A DNA stretch of 64,000 nucleotides from Peptostreptococcus canis (GTDB lineage Bacteria; Bacillota; Clostridia; Peptostreptococcales; Peptostreptococcaceae), in contig NZ_JABGBW010000006.1 in assembly GCF_014229965.1 (NCBI RefSeq), forward strand, positions 1 through 64,000, given 5' to 3'. The notes below the pieces were generated by a model. That model was not told the DNA's origin and did not search any database. It was given only the letters and a program-made list of their open reading frames with translations. Shown piece by piece: positions 26,369 to 36,278 of this stretch (position 1 is the stretch's first letter; each line of letters opens with the position of its first letter). Made by a program: the position numbers and the translations under genes.

Positions 26369-27232
26369 TTATTTTACAGAAGGAATTAAACTATATCCTT
26401 CTTGAATTTTCCCAAAATTACCTGTTATATTACTATCATTTAATATTAAAGCAAATGAAATATGTCCTATTTCTTCATTTATATTACTAATAGTCGCCAG
26501 CTTTAACTTTCCAAATTTATTTGCCACATCAATTGTAGAACCGCTAGATTGTACTATTACAGTTTGCTTTTTGGACTTCATAAAGTCTGAAATAAGATAT
26601 TCCATATCAACTTCACCTTTCTTTTTCATATTAGCAGAATTATTAACAATTATGCTATCAATATTTTCAAATTGACTAGCCATGCTATTTATTTTAATAA
26701 TTCCCAATTCCTGTAAAGCAGTTAATCTACCATCGTTATTTGATGAAACAATTGATTCTTCAATCAATTTAACTATTTCTTCTTTTTTAGATAAATTCAA
26801 TTGCAATTTTTCATTGATTTTTTTTAAATTATCATCATTAACAGATGAACCGTTTATATTTATATTAAATCCTACTTCGCCACCAAATTTAACAATTGTT
26901 TTTTCTGTTTCTTCATTGGCTCCATCTTCATTAAATGAAATAATAGCTATCTTTTTGCCTATTAGTTTACCGCTAACTAAAACATCTTCGTTTTTACCAA
27001 TATATTTTTTCAAGTCTTCAATATTGATATTTAACTTTTCATTTTCACTGGTTAATTTATCATCCTTTTCTTTTAATTCATTAAAACGATTATCTATATC
27101 TTTTACAATTGCAGCATTTTGTTTTTGTATAGTTTCATTAGTTCCTATATTAGACCCAATTAAAATACCTACTCCTAATGCTAAAAATATAGAACCTATT
27201 GATACTATAAAATATTTAAAATTAATATGCAT
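26369..27232 (-). CDS. SteB-like membrane-anchored protein (often labelled copper transporter)
   Basis: A 287-residue protein with one N-terminal membrane helix (YFIVSIGSIFLALGVGILIG) followed by a coiled coil (about 35-75) and an extracytoplasmic or peripheral alpha/beta domain. This is the MctB/SteB family. Databases often call it a copper transporter after mycobacterial MctB, but a single helix and coiled coil do not make a channel. The SteA gene immediately upstream points instead to the SteA-SteB pair that functions in cell-wall assembly and daughter-cell separation in Corynebacterium. Confidence 0.82.
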   Translation of the reverse strand: MHINFKYFIVSIGSIFLALGVGILIGSNIGTNETIQKQNAAIVKDIDNRFNELKEKDDKLTSENEKLNINIEDLKKYIGKNEDVLVSGKLIGKKIAIISFNEDGANEETEKTIVKFGGEVGFNININGSSVNDDNLKKINEKLQLNLSKKEEIVKLIEESIVSSNNDGRLTALQELGIIKINSMASQFENIDSIIVNNSANMKKKGEVDMEYLISDFMKSKKQTVIVQSSGSTIDVANKFGKLKLATISNINEEIGHISFALILNDSNITGNFGKIQEGYSLIPSVK

Positions 27233-27256
27233 ATTTTTTACCTTCCAATCTATAAA

Positions 27257-28378
27257 TTACATCCTCATCAAAAGCAAAAGCTTTATATACATAAGCTGAA
27301 TAAGTGTCTGAACCTTTGGAGATAATGATATAACTATTAAAACAGGGAATATCGCTGTCATTATCAATGCAACTATATACTTAATTTTCAACCTGCTTTT
27401 ATATAGTATACTTACTCCTCTAGCATCAATCAATTTAGATCCAATTTTTAGTCTGACAAGAAATGTGGATGCCATACCTTTTCTACCTTTTTCCAAGAAA
27501 TCTATCATATTTGAGTGAGTTCCTAAAGCTACGATTAGTTCTGCATCATATTCATATGCTGCCAACATAGCTATATCTTCACTTGTACCAGGAGCTGAAA
27601 AAACAACTGCTTCTAATCCAAGTGACTCCACTCTGGCAAGTCCGGGAGCTCTCCCATCAGTATATGCATGCACAACAATTTCATTTGCTGCCTTTAAAGC
27701 CTCATCCGAAACACTGTCCATATCGCCAACAATTACATCGGGACTATATCCAAATTCTAAAAGTGCATCTGCACCACCATCAACTCCTACAAGTACCGGC
27801 TTCATTTCTTCAATATATGAAATCATCGCTTCTAAATCATCTTTGTAATTATGGCCTCGAACTACTACCAAAACATGTTTTCCACTATACTTGGTTTTCA
27901 TTTTTGGTATTTCAAGTTCTCCCAGTATCATACCTTTTTCTTTTTTAGCATATTCAATGGTATTATCAATAAATCTGTCTAACTCCACACCTATATTTTC
28001 ATATGCCCTTTTTATTTTTTCCTTTACAACCTGTTCATTCAATAGCTGCCCAGATCCTATTTCTTCGCCATCTCTAATTATTCTTCCATCCTCGACAATT
28101 ATCATTTCATCTTCATTCAATATATCAAATACTTCCATCCCTACATTATCAACGATAAGTATGTTGTTACTTGTCAGTATTGTGGGACCCATATTAGGAT
28201 ACCTCCCGCTTATAGACTCTGCAGCATTTATAACGAGCTTAATCTTTGCTTCAACTAAAGATTTTGCAGCAACCTCATCTATATCAATGTGATTTATAAG
28301 AGCTATCTCACCAGCTGATATTCTTTTTGCGAGTTTTTTAGTTTTTCTATCTTTTTTTAAATTTGCCTCTACTCGCAT
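27257..28378 (-). CDS. steA: SteA-like cytokinetic protein
   Basis: A 373-residue protein of the SteA family. The N-terminal region (AGEIALINHIDIDEVAAKSL, then ISGRYPNMGP) is followed by a thiamine-pyrophosphokinase-like domain with GVDGGADALLE and VGDMDSVSDEAL, and by a C-terminal membrane helix (about 340-365). In Corynebacterium the homologue works with SteB at the division septum. The pairing with a SteB-like gene supports this, although the TPK-like fold hints at nucleotide binding. AGGAGG precedes the ATG; recN lies one base upstream. Confidence 0.85.
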   Translation of the reverse strand: MRVEANLKKDRKTKKLAKRISAGEIALINHIDIDEVAAKSLVEAKIKLVINAAESISGRYPNMGPTILTSNNILIVDNVGMEVFDILNEDEMIIVEDGRIIRDGEEIGSGQLLNEQVVKEKIKRAYENIGVELDRFIDNTIEYAKKEKGMILGELEIPKMKTKYSGKHVLVVVRGHNYKDDLEAMISYIEEMKPVLVGVDGGADALLEFGYSPDVIVGDMDSVSDEALKAANEIVVHAYTDGRAPGLARVESLGLEAVVFSAPGTSEDIAMLAAYEYDAELIVALGTHSNMIDFLEKGRKGMASTFLVRLKIGSKLIDARGVSILYKSRLKIKYIVALIMTAIFPVLIVISLSPKVQTLIQLMYIKLLLLMRM

Positions 28379-28379
28379 A

Positions 28380-30086
28380 TTATCCTCCTAGATTTTCATT
28401 ACTTTTTTTTATTTTTTCCGCAATTTCGAGTATTTCAATAGCATGTTGAACGGTTTTTTCTGTTATTATTTTACCAGAAATTAACCTAGCTATTTCATTA
28501 GTTCTTACTTTATCATCTAATAATGTTATCGAAGTATTCGTTCGATTTTTTTCTACATTTTTTTCTATATGGTAATGGTGATCGGCAAAAGATGCAATCT
28601 GAGGCAGATGAGTGATACAAATAATTTGTTTATTATTTGATATAGCAGATAATTTCTCACCGACAATTTGCGCAGCTCTCCCACTTATCCCACTATCTAT
28701 TTCATCAAAAATTAGTGTATCTATCTTATCCAAATTAGATAGAATAGATTTGAATGCCAACATAAATCTGGACATTTCACCACCAGATGCTATTTTATTA
28801 AGTGGATTTAAGTCCTCACCAAGATTAAACGAAACAAAAAATTCAATATCGTCACAACCATTTTCATTATAATCTGTTTTCTTAAAATTAACCTTAAATT
28901 TAGTATTTTTCATATTTAAACTTGATAGTTCTAAAAGCAAACTTCTTTCTAAATCTGATGCTATTTTTTTTCTGGTTTCAGACAATTTTTTTCCAACTAT
29001 TTCAAGTTCTTTTTTCTTTATATTTAACTCTTTTTTTAAATTTTCAATTCTTTCTTCACGGTTATCAATATTATCTAATCTCTCTAACATTTCTTGGTGA
29101 TATTTAAGTATTTCGTCTATAGTGTTTCCATACTTCCTTCTAAGCGTGTTGATAACATCCATACGCGCTTCTATTTCATTTAAAATATGAGGTTCAAAAT
29201 CAATTCTATCCAAATAATTACGGATATTTAAAGATATTTCCTGAAGTTCATACATTACCTTTTCTGTTGATTCACTTATTTCGGATATCTTTTCATCGTA
29301 TTTTATAATATCGGATAATAGAGAAAATGATTTTCCTACATTATCCTCAGAATTTATTTGACCGTTGTGAATTAATTCGTATACCTCACTTAGAGAATTG
29401 AAAATTTTTTCACTATTTGCCACTATATCTCTTTGTTTTTTCAGTTCATCAAATTCACTTTTACTAAGATTTGCTGCACTGATTTCATTAATTTGAAATT
29501 TCAATAAATCCTTTTCTCTTTGAACTTCCATATCAGATTTATTGTCATTCATTCTATAAATCCTTTTCTTTATATCATTAAATTCCTCAAAAATTGTTTG
29601 ATACTCTTTGAATATTGATGAAAGCTCTTCCTTTCCATAAATATCTACAAATTCTATATGATTTTCCTTGTTATACAAGGCTTGATTTTGATGTTGACCA
29701 TGCATGTCAACTATAGATGACATAACAAATTTCAAATCAGATACTCTGATATTTTTACCATTTATTTTGGTTGTACTTTTTCCATCCTGAAAAAGTTTCC
29801 TAGATACAATTATAGCCTCACCTTTTGGGATATCAACATCAATAGAATTAAGTCTTTTCAAAAATTTTTCATTATCAGAAAAAACTACTATTTCTACTTC
29901 TCCAATTTCTGTCCCTTTTCTTAAAAAAGTTCTGTCATATTTTCCACCAAAACATAAATTTAATCCCTCTAAAATAATTGATTTTCCAGAACCTGTTTCT
30001 CCTGTCAATATATTTAATTTTTCACCAAAATTCACTCTAGCCTCTTCAACGAGAGCGCAATTTTTCATATATAATTCGTGAATCAT
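28380..30086 (-). CDS. recN: DNA repair protein RecN
   Basis: An SMC-like ATPase of 568 residues for double-strand break repair. Walker A is GETGSGKSIILEG near the N-terminus. Two long coiled coils flank the central region, and the C-terminal end has the ABC signature (ASGGEMSRFMLA) and Walker B (LIFDEIDSGISG). The ATG at 30086 follows GGAGG; the longer frame uses a TTG within that site. recN is followed here by steA, not by spoIVB and spo0A as in spore formers. Confidence 0.96.
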   Translation of the reverse strand: MIHELYMKNCALVEEARVNFGEKLNILTGETGSGKSIILEGLNLCFGGKYDRTFLRKGTEIGEVEIVVFSDNEKFLKRLNSIDVDIPKGEAIIVSRKLFQDGKSTTKINGKNIRVSDLKFVMSSIVDMHGQHQNQALYNKENHIEFVDIYGKEELSSIFKEYQTIFEEFNDIKKRIYRMNDNKSDMEVQREKDLLKFQINEISAANLSKSEFDELKKQRDIVANSEKIFNSLSEVYELIHNGQINSEDNVGKSFSLLSDIIKYDEKISEISESTEKVMYELQEISLNIRNYLDRIDFEPHILNEIEARMDVINTLRRKYGNTIDEILKYHQEMLERLDNIDNREERIENLKKELNIKKKELEIVGKKLSETRKKIASDLERSLLLELSSLNMKNTKFKVNFKKTDYNENGCDDIEFFVSFNLGEDLNPLNKIASGGEMSRFMLAFKSILSNLDKIDTLIFDEIDSGISGRAAQIVGEKLSAISNNKQIICITHLPQIASFADHHYHIEKNVEKNRTNTSITLLDDKVRTNEIARLISGKIITEKTVQHAIEILEIAEKIKKSNENLGG

Positions 30087-30098
30087 ATTGTCCTCCAA

Positions 30099-31004
30099 TT
30101 ATTTATCCAAAGAATGTGATGCTTCAACTAATTCAACTATCTTATCATAGTATTCATCATAGGTTTTATACTTATCTAAAGAATTATATTTTGAAGCAAA
30201 TTCAAATATGACTTTGTTTTTTTCACCATCAAAATCGTTAGTATTCTCTATTTTCTCCATATCAGGTTTTTCATTGATTTTCTCAAGATAAATCAGATAC
30301 TCTATATTTCCCTCAGGACCTTTTATAGGGGAGAAATCCAACTCTAAAATTCTAAAACCTTCTTTAATTGCTATTTTGGAAACAAAATCAATTACTTCAA
30401 CATGAGTAGATTTTTCTCTGACAACTCCCTTTTTTCCTACTTTTTCTCTACCAGCTTCAAACTGCGGCTTTATAAGAGCAACAATTCTTCCTTTTTTATT
30501 TAGTATTTCCCATGCTTTTGGCAATACTAACCTCAATGAAATAAATGATACATCAATAGAAGCAAAATCAGGTCTATCTCCCAATGAATCAACCTCTAGA
30601 TGCCTTATATTCTGTCTTTCCATACATACAACTCTTTTGTCCTGTCTTAATTTCCAGGCTAGCTGACCATATCCTACATCTATGGAATAAACCTTAGTGG
30701 CTCCATTTTGAAGCATGCAGTCGGTAAATCCTCCTGTAGATGCACCAATATCCATGCATATTTTACCGTCCAATGTGAGATCAAAATTATTTAGTGCCTT
30801 TTCTAACTTTAATCCCCCTCGACTGACATATGGAATAGGCTTACCCTTCACGATTATCTCCGAATCTATTCTGACTGCTGTTCCTGCTTTATCAATTTTT
30901 TGATTATCTACAAACACATTTCCAGCCATTATATTTCTTCTTGCCTGTTCTCTGCTTTCAAAAAAACCCATATCAACAAGCAGTACATCTATTCTTTTTT
31001 TCAT
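30099..31004 (-). CDS. tlyA: TlyA-family rRNA methyltransferase/hemolysin-like
   Basis: A 301-residue protein with an N-terminal S4 RNA-binding domain (RIDVLLVDMGFFESREQARR) and an FtsJ-like methyltransferase domain with DIGASTGGFTDCML. Members 2'-O-methylate rRNA (as TlyA in mycobacteria); the hemolysin name is historical. A C-terminal extension of about 50 charged residues is longer than usual. In many Clostridia argR separates tlyA from recN; here recN follows directly. Confidence 0.92.
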   Translation of the reverse strand: MKKRIDVLLVDMGFFESREQARRNIMAGNVFVDNQKIDKAGTAVRIDSEIIVKGKPIPYVSRGGLKLEKALNNFDLTLDGKICMDIGASTGGFTDCMLQNGATKVYSIDVGYGQLAWKLRQDKRVVCMERQNIRHLEVDSLGDRPDFASIDVSFISLRLVLPKAWEILNKKGRIVALIKPQFEAGREKVGKKGVVREKSTHVEVIDFVSKIAIKEGFRILELDFSPIKGPEGNIEYLIYLEKINEKPDMEKIENTNDFDGEKNKVIFEFASKYNSLDKYKTYDEYYDKIVELVEASHSLDK

Positions 31005-31060
31005 TATAATAAAACCTCATCATTTATAAAATTCGACCATTATGTAACTATGCAATTTAA

Positions 31061-33073
31061 TCATCTGCAAAACTCAATTATTCTTTCTTTAATTATTTCA
31101 GGTGACATTCCTATTTTATCCATCAATATCTCAGTATCTCCGTGTTCAATAAACGCATCTGGAATACCTATTATTTCTAATTTAGTTTTCAGATTATTTT
31201 GGGCAATTATTTTTTCAATATTTGATCCAAATCCACCCGTTACTACATTGTCTTCTATTGTCACTACATAGTTAATTCCATCTAGTAATTCAAGATATTT
31301 TTCTATATTAAGTGGTTTTAAATATCTTGAATTTATTATTCTATACTCAAAGCTTTCATCTTTTATATTATCAATTGCTTTTATCGCCGGTAAAAGCATA
31401 TTTCCAATCGTAATAACAGCTATCTTTTTTCTTCTAAAATCATCATTATGAATGTTTTTAACATCTTCAATTTCTTTTTTTGAACATTTGATTTCCGGAT
31501 TGCAATTATCCTTTTCCAAATTTTCTTTTTTAGTTATATTATCAAAAATCACTTCAGGATTTCCTATGTTATAAGTATCAATAGGTGTGTTTTCAAAACT
31601 ATGCTCTTTCTTAAATAAATTGTATTCGCTCTTATCAAAATAATATTCTGTACCTCTTGGATACCTAATTGACAGTGGATAGTCACATCTCTCAGAATAC
31701 TTTATCATCTCTACCATTTCATCCGTATCTTTTGGAGCCATAACTATCAAATTGGGTATGATATTCATATATGATAAATCAAACTGACCATGATGAGTTT
31801 CTCCGTCGTTTCCTACTAACCCTGCTCTATCTACTAAAAAAGTAACCGCCTTCTTGGTAATACATACATCATGTATTAATTGATCATACCCCCTTTGCAG
31901 AAAAGTAGAGTAAACGGCAAAATAAGGTTTCATTCCCGCTTTTGCTAATCCTGCAGAAAAAGTAGTTGCATGTTGTTCTGTTATACCAACATCAAAGTAT
32001 CTATCCGGATGAAATTTTTCAAAAATATTTAACCCTGTTCCAGTAGGCATCGCCGCTGTTATTGCAACTATTTTATCATTGTAACTTGCCATTTCGGAAA
32101 GAGTTGTTCCAACTATTGAAGAAATAGAACGACTACCGGAATGTTTTACACCTTCTTTATAATCAAATTTACCAACTCCATGATAATTTTCAGGACATTT
32201 CTCAGCAAATTTATATCCCTTACCTTTTATCGTTTTAACGTGAATAAATTTTGGTCCGTCAACATGCTTTGCATATTCAAAAATATCTATTAATTCATCT
32301 AAATTATGCCCATCAAGCGGACCTATATATTTTATTCCTAAAGCATCAATAAATCCGCACTGTTCCGGCGAAAAACTTGATATAATGGAATCTGTAAGTC
32401 TATTTGCCTTTTTTGAAATTATTTCCCCTACTTGAGTTAGGTTCATAATTTTATCTACGTTATCCTTAAATATCAATGTCTCACTATTCCTGATTATTTT
32501 AGACATATATGTCGAAAAAGCACCCGTATTTTTATCTATAGACATTTCATTATCATTGAATACGACAATCATATTTTTTTTCAAAAACCCTAAATTATTT
32601 AAAGCCTCAATTGCCATACCTCCTGTAATTGCTCCATCGCCAATCACTGATATTACATTGAATTTTTCTTTGTTTATATCTCTTGCTACTGCAATTCCCA
32701 AACCTGCTGATATAGATGTGGAGCTATGACCTGTGTCAAATATATCATGTTCACTTTCGGATTCTTTTGGAAAACCTGATAAACCTTTAAATTGTCTTAA
32801 TGTATCGAATTGTTCTTTTCTACCTGTTATTATTTTATGCACATAAGCTTGATGACCAACATCCCATATAATTTTATCAGTCGGACTATCAAAAACTTTA
32901 TGAAGTGCCAATGTCAATTCTACTACCCCTAAATTTGATGCAAGATGACCTCCAGTTGCAGAAACTTTTTTAACAAGAAACTTTCTTATTTCTTTTGAAA
33001 GTTCTATCATTTGCATTTTGTTCATTTTTTTTATATCTTGTGGCGAATTAACGCCAGATAAATATCTATACAT
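31061..33073 (-). CDS. dxs: 1-deoxy-D-xylulose-5-phosphate synthase
   Basis: A thiamine-diphosphate enzyme of 670 residues, the first step of the MEP isoprenoid pathway (pyruvate plus glyceraldehyde 3-phosphate). It has [14 protein letters not shown], the ThDP motif [20 protein letters not shown] and [10 protein letters not shown]. It is about 50 residues longer than most DXS because of a charged Asn/Lys/Glu-rich insertion (roughly 483-548) between the pyrimidine and C-terminal domains. The ATG at 33073 follows AAAGGTGA; the upstream GTG lies in that site. Confidence 0.96.
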   Translation of the reverse strand: MYRYLSGVNSPQDIKKMNKMQMIELSKEIRKFLVKKVSATGGHLASNLGVVELTLALHKVFDSPTDKIIWDVGHQAYVHKIITGRKEQFDTLRQFKGLSGFPKESESEHDIFDTGHSSTSISAGLGIAVARDINKEKFNVISVIGDGAITGGMAIEALNNLGFLKKNMIVVFNDNEMSIDKNTGAFSTYMSKIIRNSETLIFKDNVDKIMNLTQVGEIISKKANRLTDSIISSFSPEQCGFIDALGIKYIGPLDGHNLDELIDIFEYAKHVDGPKFIHVKTIKGKGYKFAEKCPENYHGVGKFDYKEGVKHSGSRSISSIVGTTLSEMASYNDKIVAITAAMPTGTGLNIFEKFHPDRYFDVGITEQHATTFSAGLAKAGMKPYFAVYSTFLQRGYDQLIHDVCITKKAVTFLVDRAGLVGNDGETHHGQFDLSYMNIIPNLIVMAPKDTDEMVEMIKYSERCDYPLSIRYPRGTEYYFDKSEYNLFKKEHSFENTPIDTYNIGNPEVIFDNITKKENLEKDNCNPEIKCSKKEIEDVKNIHNDDFRRKKIAVITIGNMLLPAIKAIDNIKDESFEYRIINSRYLKPLNIEKYLELLDGINYVVTIEDNVVTGGFGSNIEKIIAQNNLKTKLEIIGIPDAFIEHGDTEILMDKIGMSPEIIKERIIEFCR

Positions 33074-33090
33074 AAGATTCACCTTTTATA

Positions 33091-33522
33091 TTAAAATATA
33101 GTACCTATCAAAATCCCCAGTAAACCACCGAAAAAAACCTGCTTAGGCGTATGACCAATCAATTCTTTAAGTTTTTCTTGTTTGATAGGTTTTTTCTGAT
33201 GCCAATCTTCAATTAGCTGATTCAAAAGTGTAGCTTGCTTACCTACTGCCTGCCTAACACCTGAAGCATCATACATTATTATGCATGAAATTACAGCCGA
33301 TATAGCAAATATAGCTGAGTCAAACCCGTATTGTACTCCAACCATAGTCGACATACAAGTCACAAAAGAACTATGTGAACTGGGCATCCCTCCGGAAATA
33401 AACATTCTCCCTATATCAACCTTTCTCTTTCCTGTAAAAATTTTTAAAAATTGGGCTAAAAAACACGAAAAAACACTAACCCATAGTATTTTATTTGCAA
33501 AAATTTCACTAAAAAATTCCAT
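33091..33522 (-). CDS. Divergent PAP2-family membrane protein (YuiD/DUF212)
   Basis: A 143-residue membrane protein of the DUF212 family, a divergent branch of PAP2 phosphatases. The central motif GGMPSSHSSFVTCMST matches PSGH of PAP2, with a distal YDASGVRQAVG segment. Four hydrophobic segments are visible. Its place between dxs and ispA suggests it could act on prenyl phosphates, but no substrate is established. Spacing to both neighbours is under 20 bases. Confidence 0.85.
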   Translation of the reverse strand: MEFFSEIFANKILWVSVFSCFLAQFLKIFTGKRKVDIGRMFISGGMPSSHSSFVTCMSTMVGVQYGFDSAIFAISAVISCIIMYDASGVRQAVGKQATLLNQLIEDWHQKKPIKQEKLKELIGHTPKQVFFGGLLGILIGTIF

Positions 33523-33539
33523 AAATCCCCCTAAGAAAT

Positions 33540-34427
33540 TTAATTACTTCTACTCATTATATAGTCAGCCAAAGATAATAAAAATTCTGTATCTCCATTA
33601 AATACTTTGAGAGCATCCTTAGATTCTTTAATTAATTCTCCAGCTATTTTTTTAGATTCTTTCATTCCTAGAATGGCTGGATAAGTCGACTTATTATTTT
33701 CCAAATCGCTACCTGTTTTCTTACCCATAATTATTTCATCACCTTCTATGTCCAATATGTCGTCAATTATTTGAAAAGCTAGCCCTATTTTCTTTCCATA
33801 AACAGTCAATGCATTTAATTTTTCTTCTGATGCTCCAGCTAATATTGCACCTGAACGCATGCATGCTATTATCATTGCTGCGGTTTTATTAATATGAATA
33901 AAATCCAGCTTTTCTTTATCTATTTTTTTACCTTCACTTTCTACATCAGCCACTTGACCTGCTATCATACCATATATACCGGCTCCTTTTGATATTTCAT
34001 ATGTAGCATTTAACGCCCTATCAGGATAGTTGGTGTTCATACCCGCTCCAAGCATAATTTGAAAAGCATGACTTAAAAGAGCATCACCTGCCAGTATTGC
34101 CATCGCTTCACCAAACACTTTATGATTAGTTTGTTTACCTCTCCTTAAATCATCATTATCTAATGCCGGCAAATCGTCATGAATCAAAGAATAGGTATGT
34201 ATCATTTCAATAGCCACTGAATATGGAAAATAATTATTATCATTTCCACCACAAATTTTATATGACTCCATAAGTAATATTGGCCTTAATCTTTTCCCAC
34301 CAGCATTTAGGCTATAATTCATAGCTTGAAAAATTGTTTTCTGATATCCAGTTTCCTCAGGCAAATATTCTTTCATTTTATTTTCAAACTCATTTATTTT
34401 TTTTGTTAGTTCTAATTTGAAATCCAT
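33540..34427 (-). CDS. ispA: Farnesyl diphosphate synthase (polyprenyl synthetase)
   Basis: A 295-residue trans-prenyltransferase that extends DMAPP/GPP with IPP. The first aspartate-rich motif is DDLPALDNDDLRRG and the second is DDILDIEGD, with GGKRLRPIL near the start. The length matches bacterial FPP synthases. Its ATG follows the xseB stop without a gap, with GAGGTGG at the end of xseB as ribosome site, so it is translationally coupled. Confidence 0.95.
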   Translation of the reverse strand: MDFKLELTKKINEFENKMKEYLPEETGYQKTIFQAMNYSLNAGGKRLRPILLMESYKICGGNDNNYFPYSVAIEMIHTYSLIHDDLPALDNDDLRRGKQTNHKVFGEAMAILAGDALLSHAFQIMLGAGMNTNYPDRALNATYEISKGAGIYGMIAGQVADVESEGKKIDKEKLDFIHINKTAAMIIACMRSGAILAGASEEKLNALTVYGKKIGLAFQIIDDILDIEGDEIIMGKKTGSDLENNKSTYPAILGMKESKKIAGELIKESKDALKVFNGDTEFLLSLADYIMSRSN

Positions 34428-34664
34428 TTAAAATTCCACCTCTACCTCTTCACCTAACTCATTAAACTTGCTAACCTTAAGTTCGGCTTTCTCTAGTATT
34501 TCGCTACAATGCTTATATAATTGTATTCCTTCTTCATACAAATTTAATGAATCGTCTAATTTAATATTCCCAGTTTCCAATATCTGTAATATTTCTTCCA
34601 TTCGTTTAAAAGCTTCCTCATAACTTTTATCTTTTATTATACCTGCTTTTATATCATTTCTCAT
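34428..34664 (-). CDS. xseB: Exodeoxyribonuclease VII small subunit
   Basis: A 78-residue helical subunit of ExoVII, which degrades single-stranded DNA. It carries [20 protein letters not shown] and [15 protein letters not shown], both typical. The ATG at 34664 follows GAAGAGGAT; the longer frame begins with a TTG in that site. It is paired with xseA upstream, 42 bases apart. Confidence 0.94.
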   Translation of the reverse strand: MRNDIKAGIIKDKSYEEAFKRMEEILQILETGNIKLDDSLNLYEEGIQLYKHCSEILEKAELKVSKFNELGEEVEVEF

Positions 34665-34706
34665 AGTTTTATCCTCTTCCAATCTAAATCATTTCAGATC
34701 AAATGT

Positions 34707-35903
34707 TTAATCAAAAATATCTTCTACATTACACAATATTTTACCATCATTCAAAATGAGTTCTAATTTATCATTTATTTCAAGATTTGATATACTACTC
34801 AATATATTATCATTCTTTTCTACAATGCAATATCCTCTTTCAAGAACCGAAAATGGATTTAAGTTTCCTATACCACTTGCAAATACATTTAACTCTTCCC
34901 TTTTAACTTTTAAATAAAGGTTTATATTATTATCTAATCTTTCTTTAAATCTATCAAGATCCATATATCTATCATTTAAAAGAGTTTTTTGAACAAATGC
35001 ATTGTATCTTTCAAAGTTTGATTTCAATTTGTGCTTTTCAATATTCATTTTTGAAGATATATTTCTTCCCATCGCTTTCAAAAGATTATACTGTCTAGAA
35101 ATTAAGTCTTCTTCATTTGGAGTAGCAATTTCTGCTGCAGCAGATGGAGTTGGTGCTCGCATATCTGACACAAAATCACAAATAGTAAAATCAGTTTCAT
35201 GTCCTACTGCTGATATTACTGGTATTGTTGATTTATATATTGTTCTTGCAAGTTCCTCATCATTAAAAGACCATAATTCTTCCAAAGAACCTCCTCCTCT
35301 ACCAATAATAATCGTATCAATATCCCCCAAATTATTAAAAAATTCAATACCACTTTTTAATGTTATTGCAGACCCCTCTCCCTGCACCAAGGCCGGATAC
35401 AATTTTATATTTACCCTAGGATATCTTCTTGATATGACATTTATAATATCTTTAATTACAGCACCAGTTGGAGAAGTTACAACTCCGATATTTTGAGGGA
35501 ATTTCGGTATGTTTCTCTTTTTTGCATGATCAAAAATTCCTTCTTTTTCCAATTTTTCCTTGAGCTTTAAAAACTCAAGATACAAATTACCTTTTCCTTC
35601 TAATTCTATACTTTTTATATATAGTTGATATATACCATCTCTCACATATGATGATACATATCCTTCCGCAATAATTTTAGAGCCATTCTCTATCTTAAGA
35701 TTTCTATTATAATTCGTTTTATATACCATGCAGTTCACTTTTGATTTGTCATCCTTGAGAGTAAGGTATACATTACCAGAAGAATGTATTTTAAAATTTG
35801 ATACTTCTCCTCTTACTCTAATATTATTTAGAATCGGATCATCATTTATAAGTTTATTAATATAAATATTCAATTCAGATATTTCTAAAGTTCTAATTTT
35901 CAT
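34707..35903 (-). CDS. xseA: Exodeoxyribonuclease VII large subunit
   Basis: The catalytic subunit of ExoVII, 398 residues. An OB-fold (about 1-100, with VRGEVSNFK and GNVYLTLKD) is followed by the nuclease domain with VVTSPTGAVIKDI, IIGRGGGSLEELW and AVGHETDFTICD, and a coiled-coil region. The ATG at 35903 has GGTGGTGAAAG upstream. It is the first gene of the long transcript that runs through ispA, dxs and recN. Confidence 0.95.
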   Translation of the reverse strand: MKIRTLEISELNIYINKLINDDPILNNIRVRGEVSNFKIHSSGNVYLTLKDDKSKVNCMVYKTNYNRNLKIENGSKIIAEGYVSSYVRDGIYQLYIKSIELEGKGNLYLEFLKLKEKLEKEGIFDHAKKRNIPKFPQNIGVVTSPTGAVIKDIINVISRRYPRVNIKLYPALVQGEGSAITLKSGIEFFNNLGDIDTIIIGRGGGSLEELWSFNDEELARTIYKSTIPVISAVGHETDFTICDFVSDMRAPTPSAAAEIATPNEEDLISRQYNLLKAMGRNISSKMNIEKHKLKSNFERYNAFVQKTLLNDRYMDLDRFKERLDNNINLYLKVKREELNVFASGIGNLNPFSVLERGYCIVEKNDNILSSISNLEINDKLELILNDGKILCNVEDIFD

Positions 35904-36278
35904 TCTTTCACCACCAAACCGCATAATATCCTAAATTACATTATAACATATTTATTAAATAAAAAGTTAATGCTAAGATTATTTTTTTTATCAGTATTAT
36001 TTTTCTTAATATATCTTCTAAAAAAACAATTTTCAAATTAATATTTTTAAATAATTTCAAATTCTAAATATTAACTGTTTTTATTCAAAAAAAAAGCGTC
36101 GATAGTATATTTCTTTTATCTATAAATAAAAGTTAAATATATTCTATCAACGCTATAAATTATGATTCTAATTTTATAACATATTCATAGTATCTAGTTA
36201 TTAGTAGAAACAAAACATATTATAAAACTAATTTACTTCATTTTACTAATGTCGTTTATTCTGATTTTATTTTTAATA
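35904..36278. other. Intergenic region between xseA and the SipW island
   Basis: This 375-base gap is very AT-rich and contains the second palindromic element (36095-36154). No open frame was recognised. On the minus strand it holds the 3' end of the TasA-like transcript and presumably the xseA promoter, which I could not place with confidence. Confidence 0.5.
36086..36154 (-). repeat. Palindromic intergenic element, copy 2, with T-run
   Basis: Arms AGCGTCGATAG-T-ATAT and ATAT-T-CTATCAACGCT pair with one mismatch, and inside them a second hairpin (CTTTTAT/ATAAAAG) forms. On the minus strand a run of nine T follows, so this copy can terminate the TasA-like gene transcript. The outer arms match those at 11123 and 43859. 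Confidence 0.75.

Noticed and set aside
26369-27232. Copper transporter assignment
   Set aside because: The protein has a single membrane helix and a coiled coil, and is encoded next to steA; a SteB-like role fits better.
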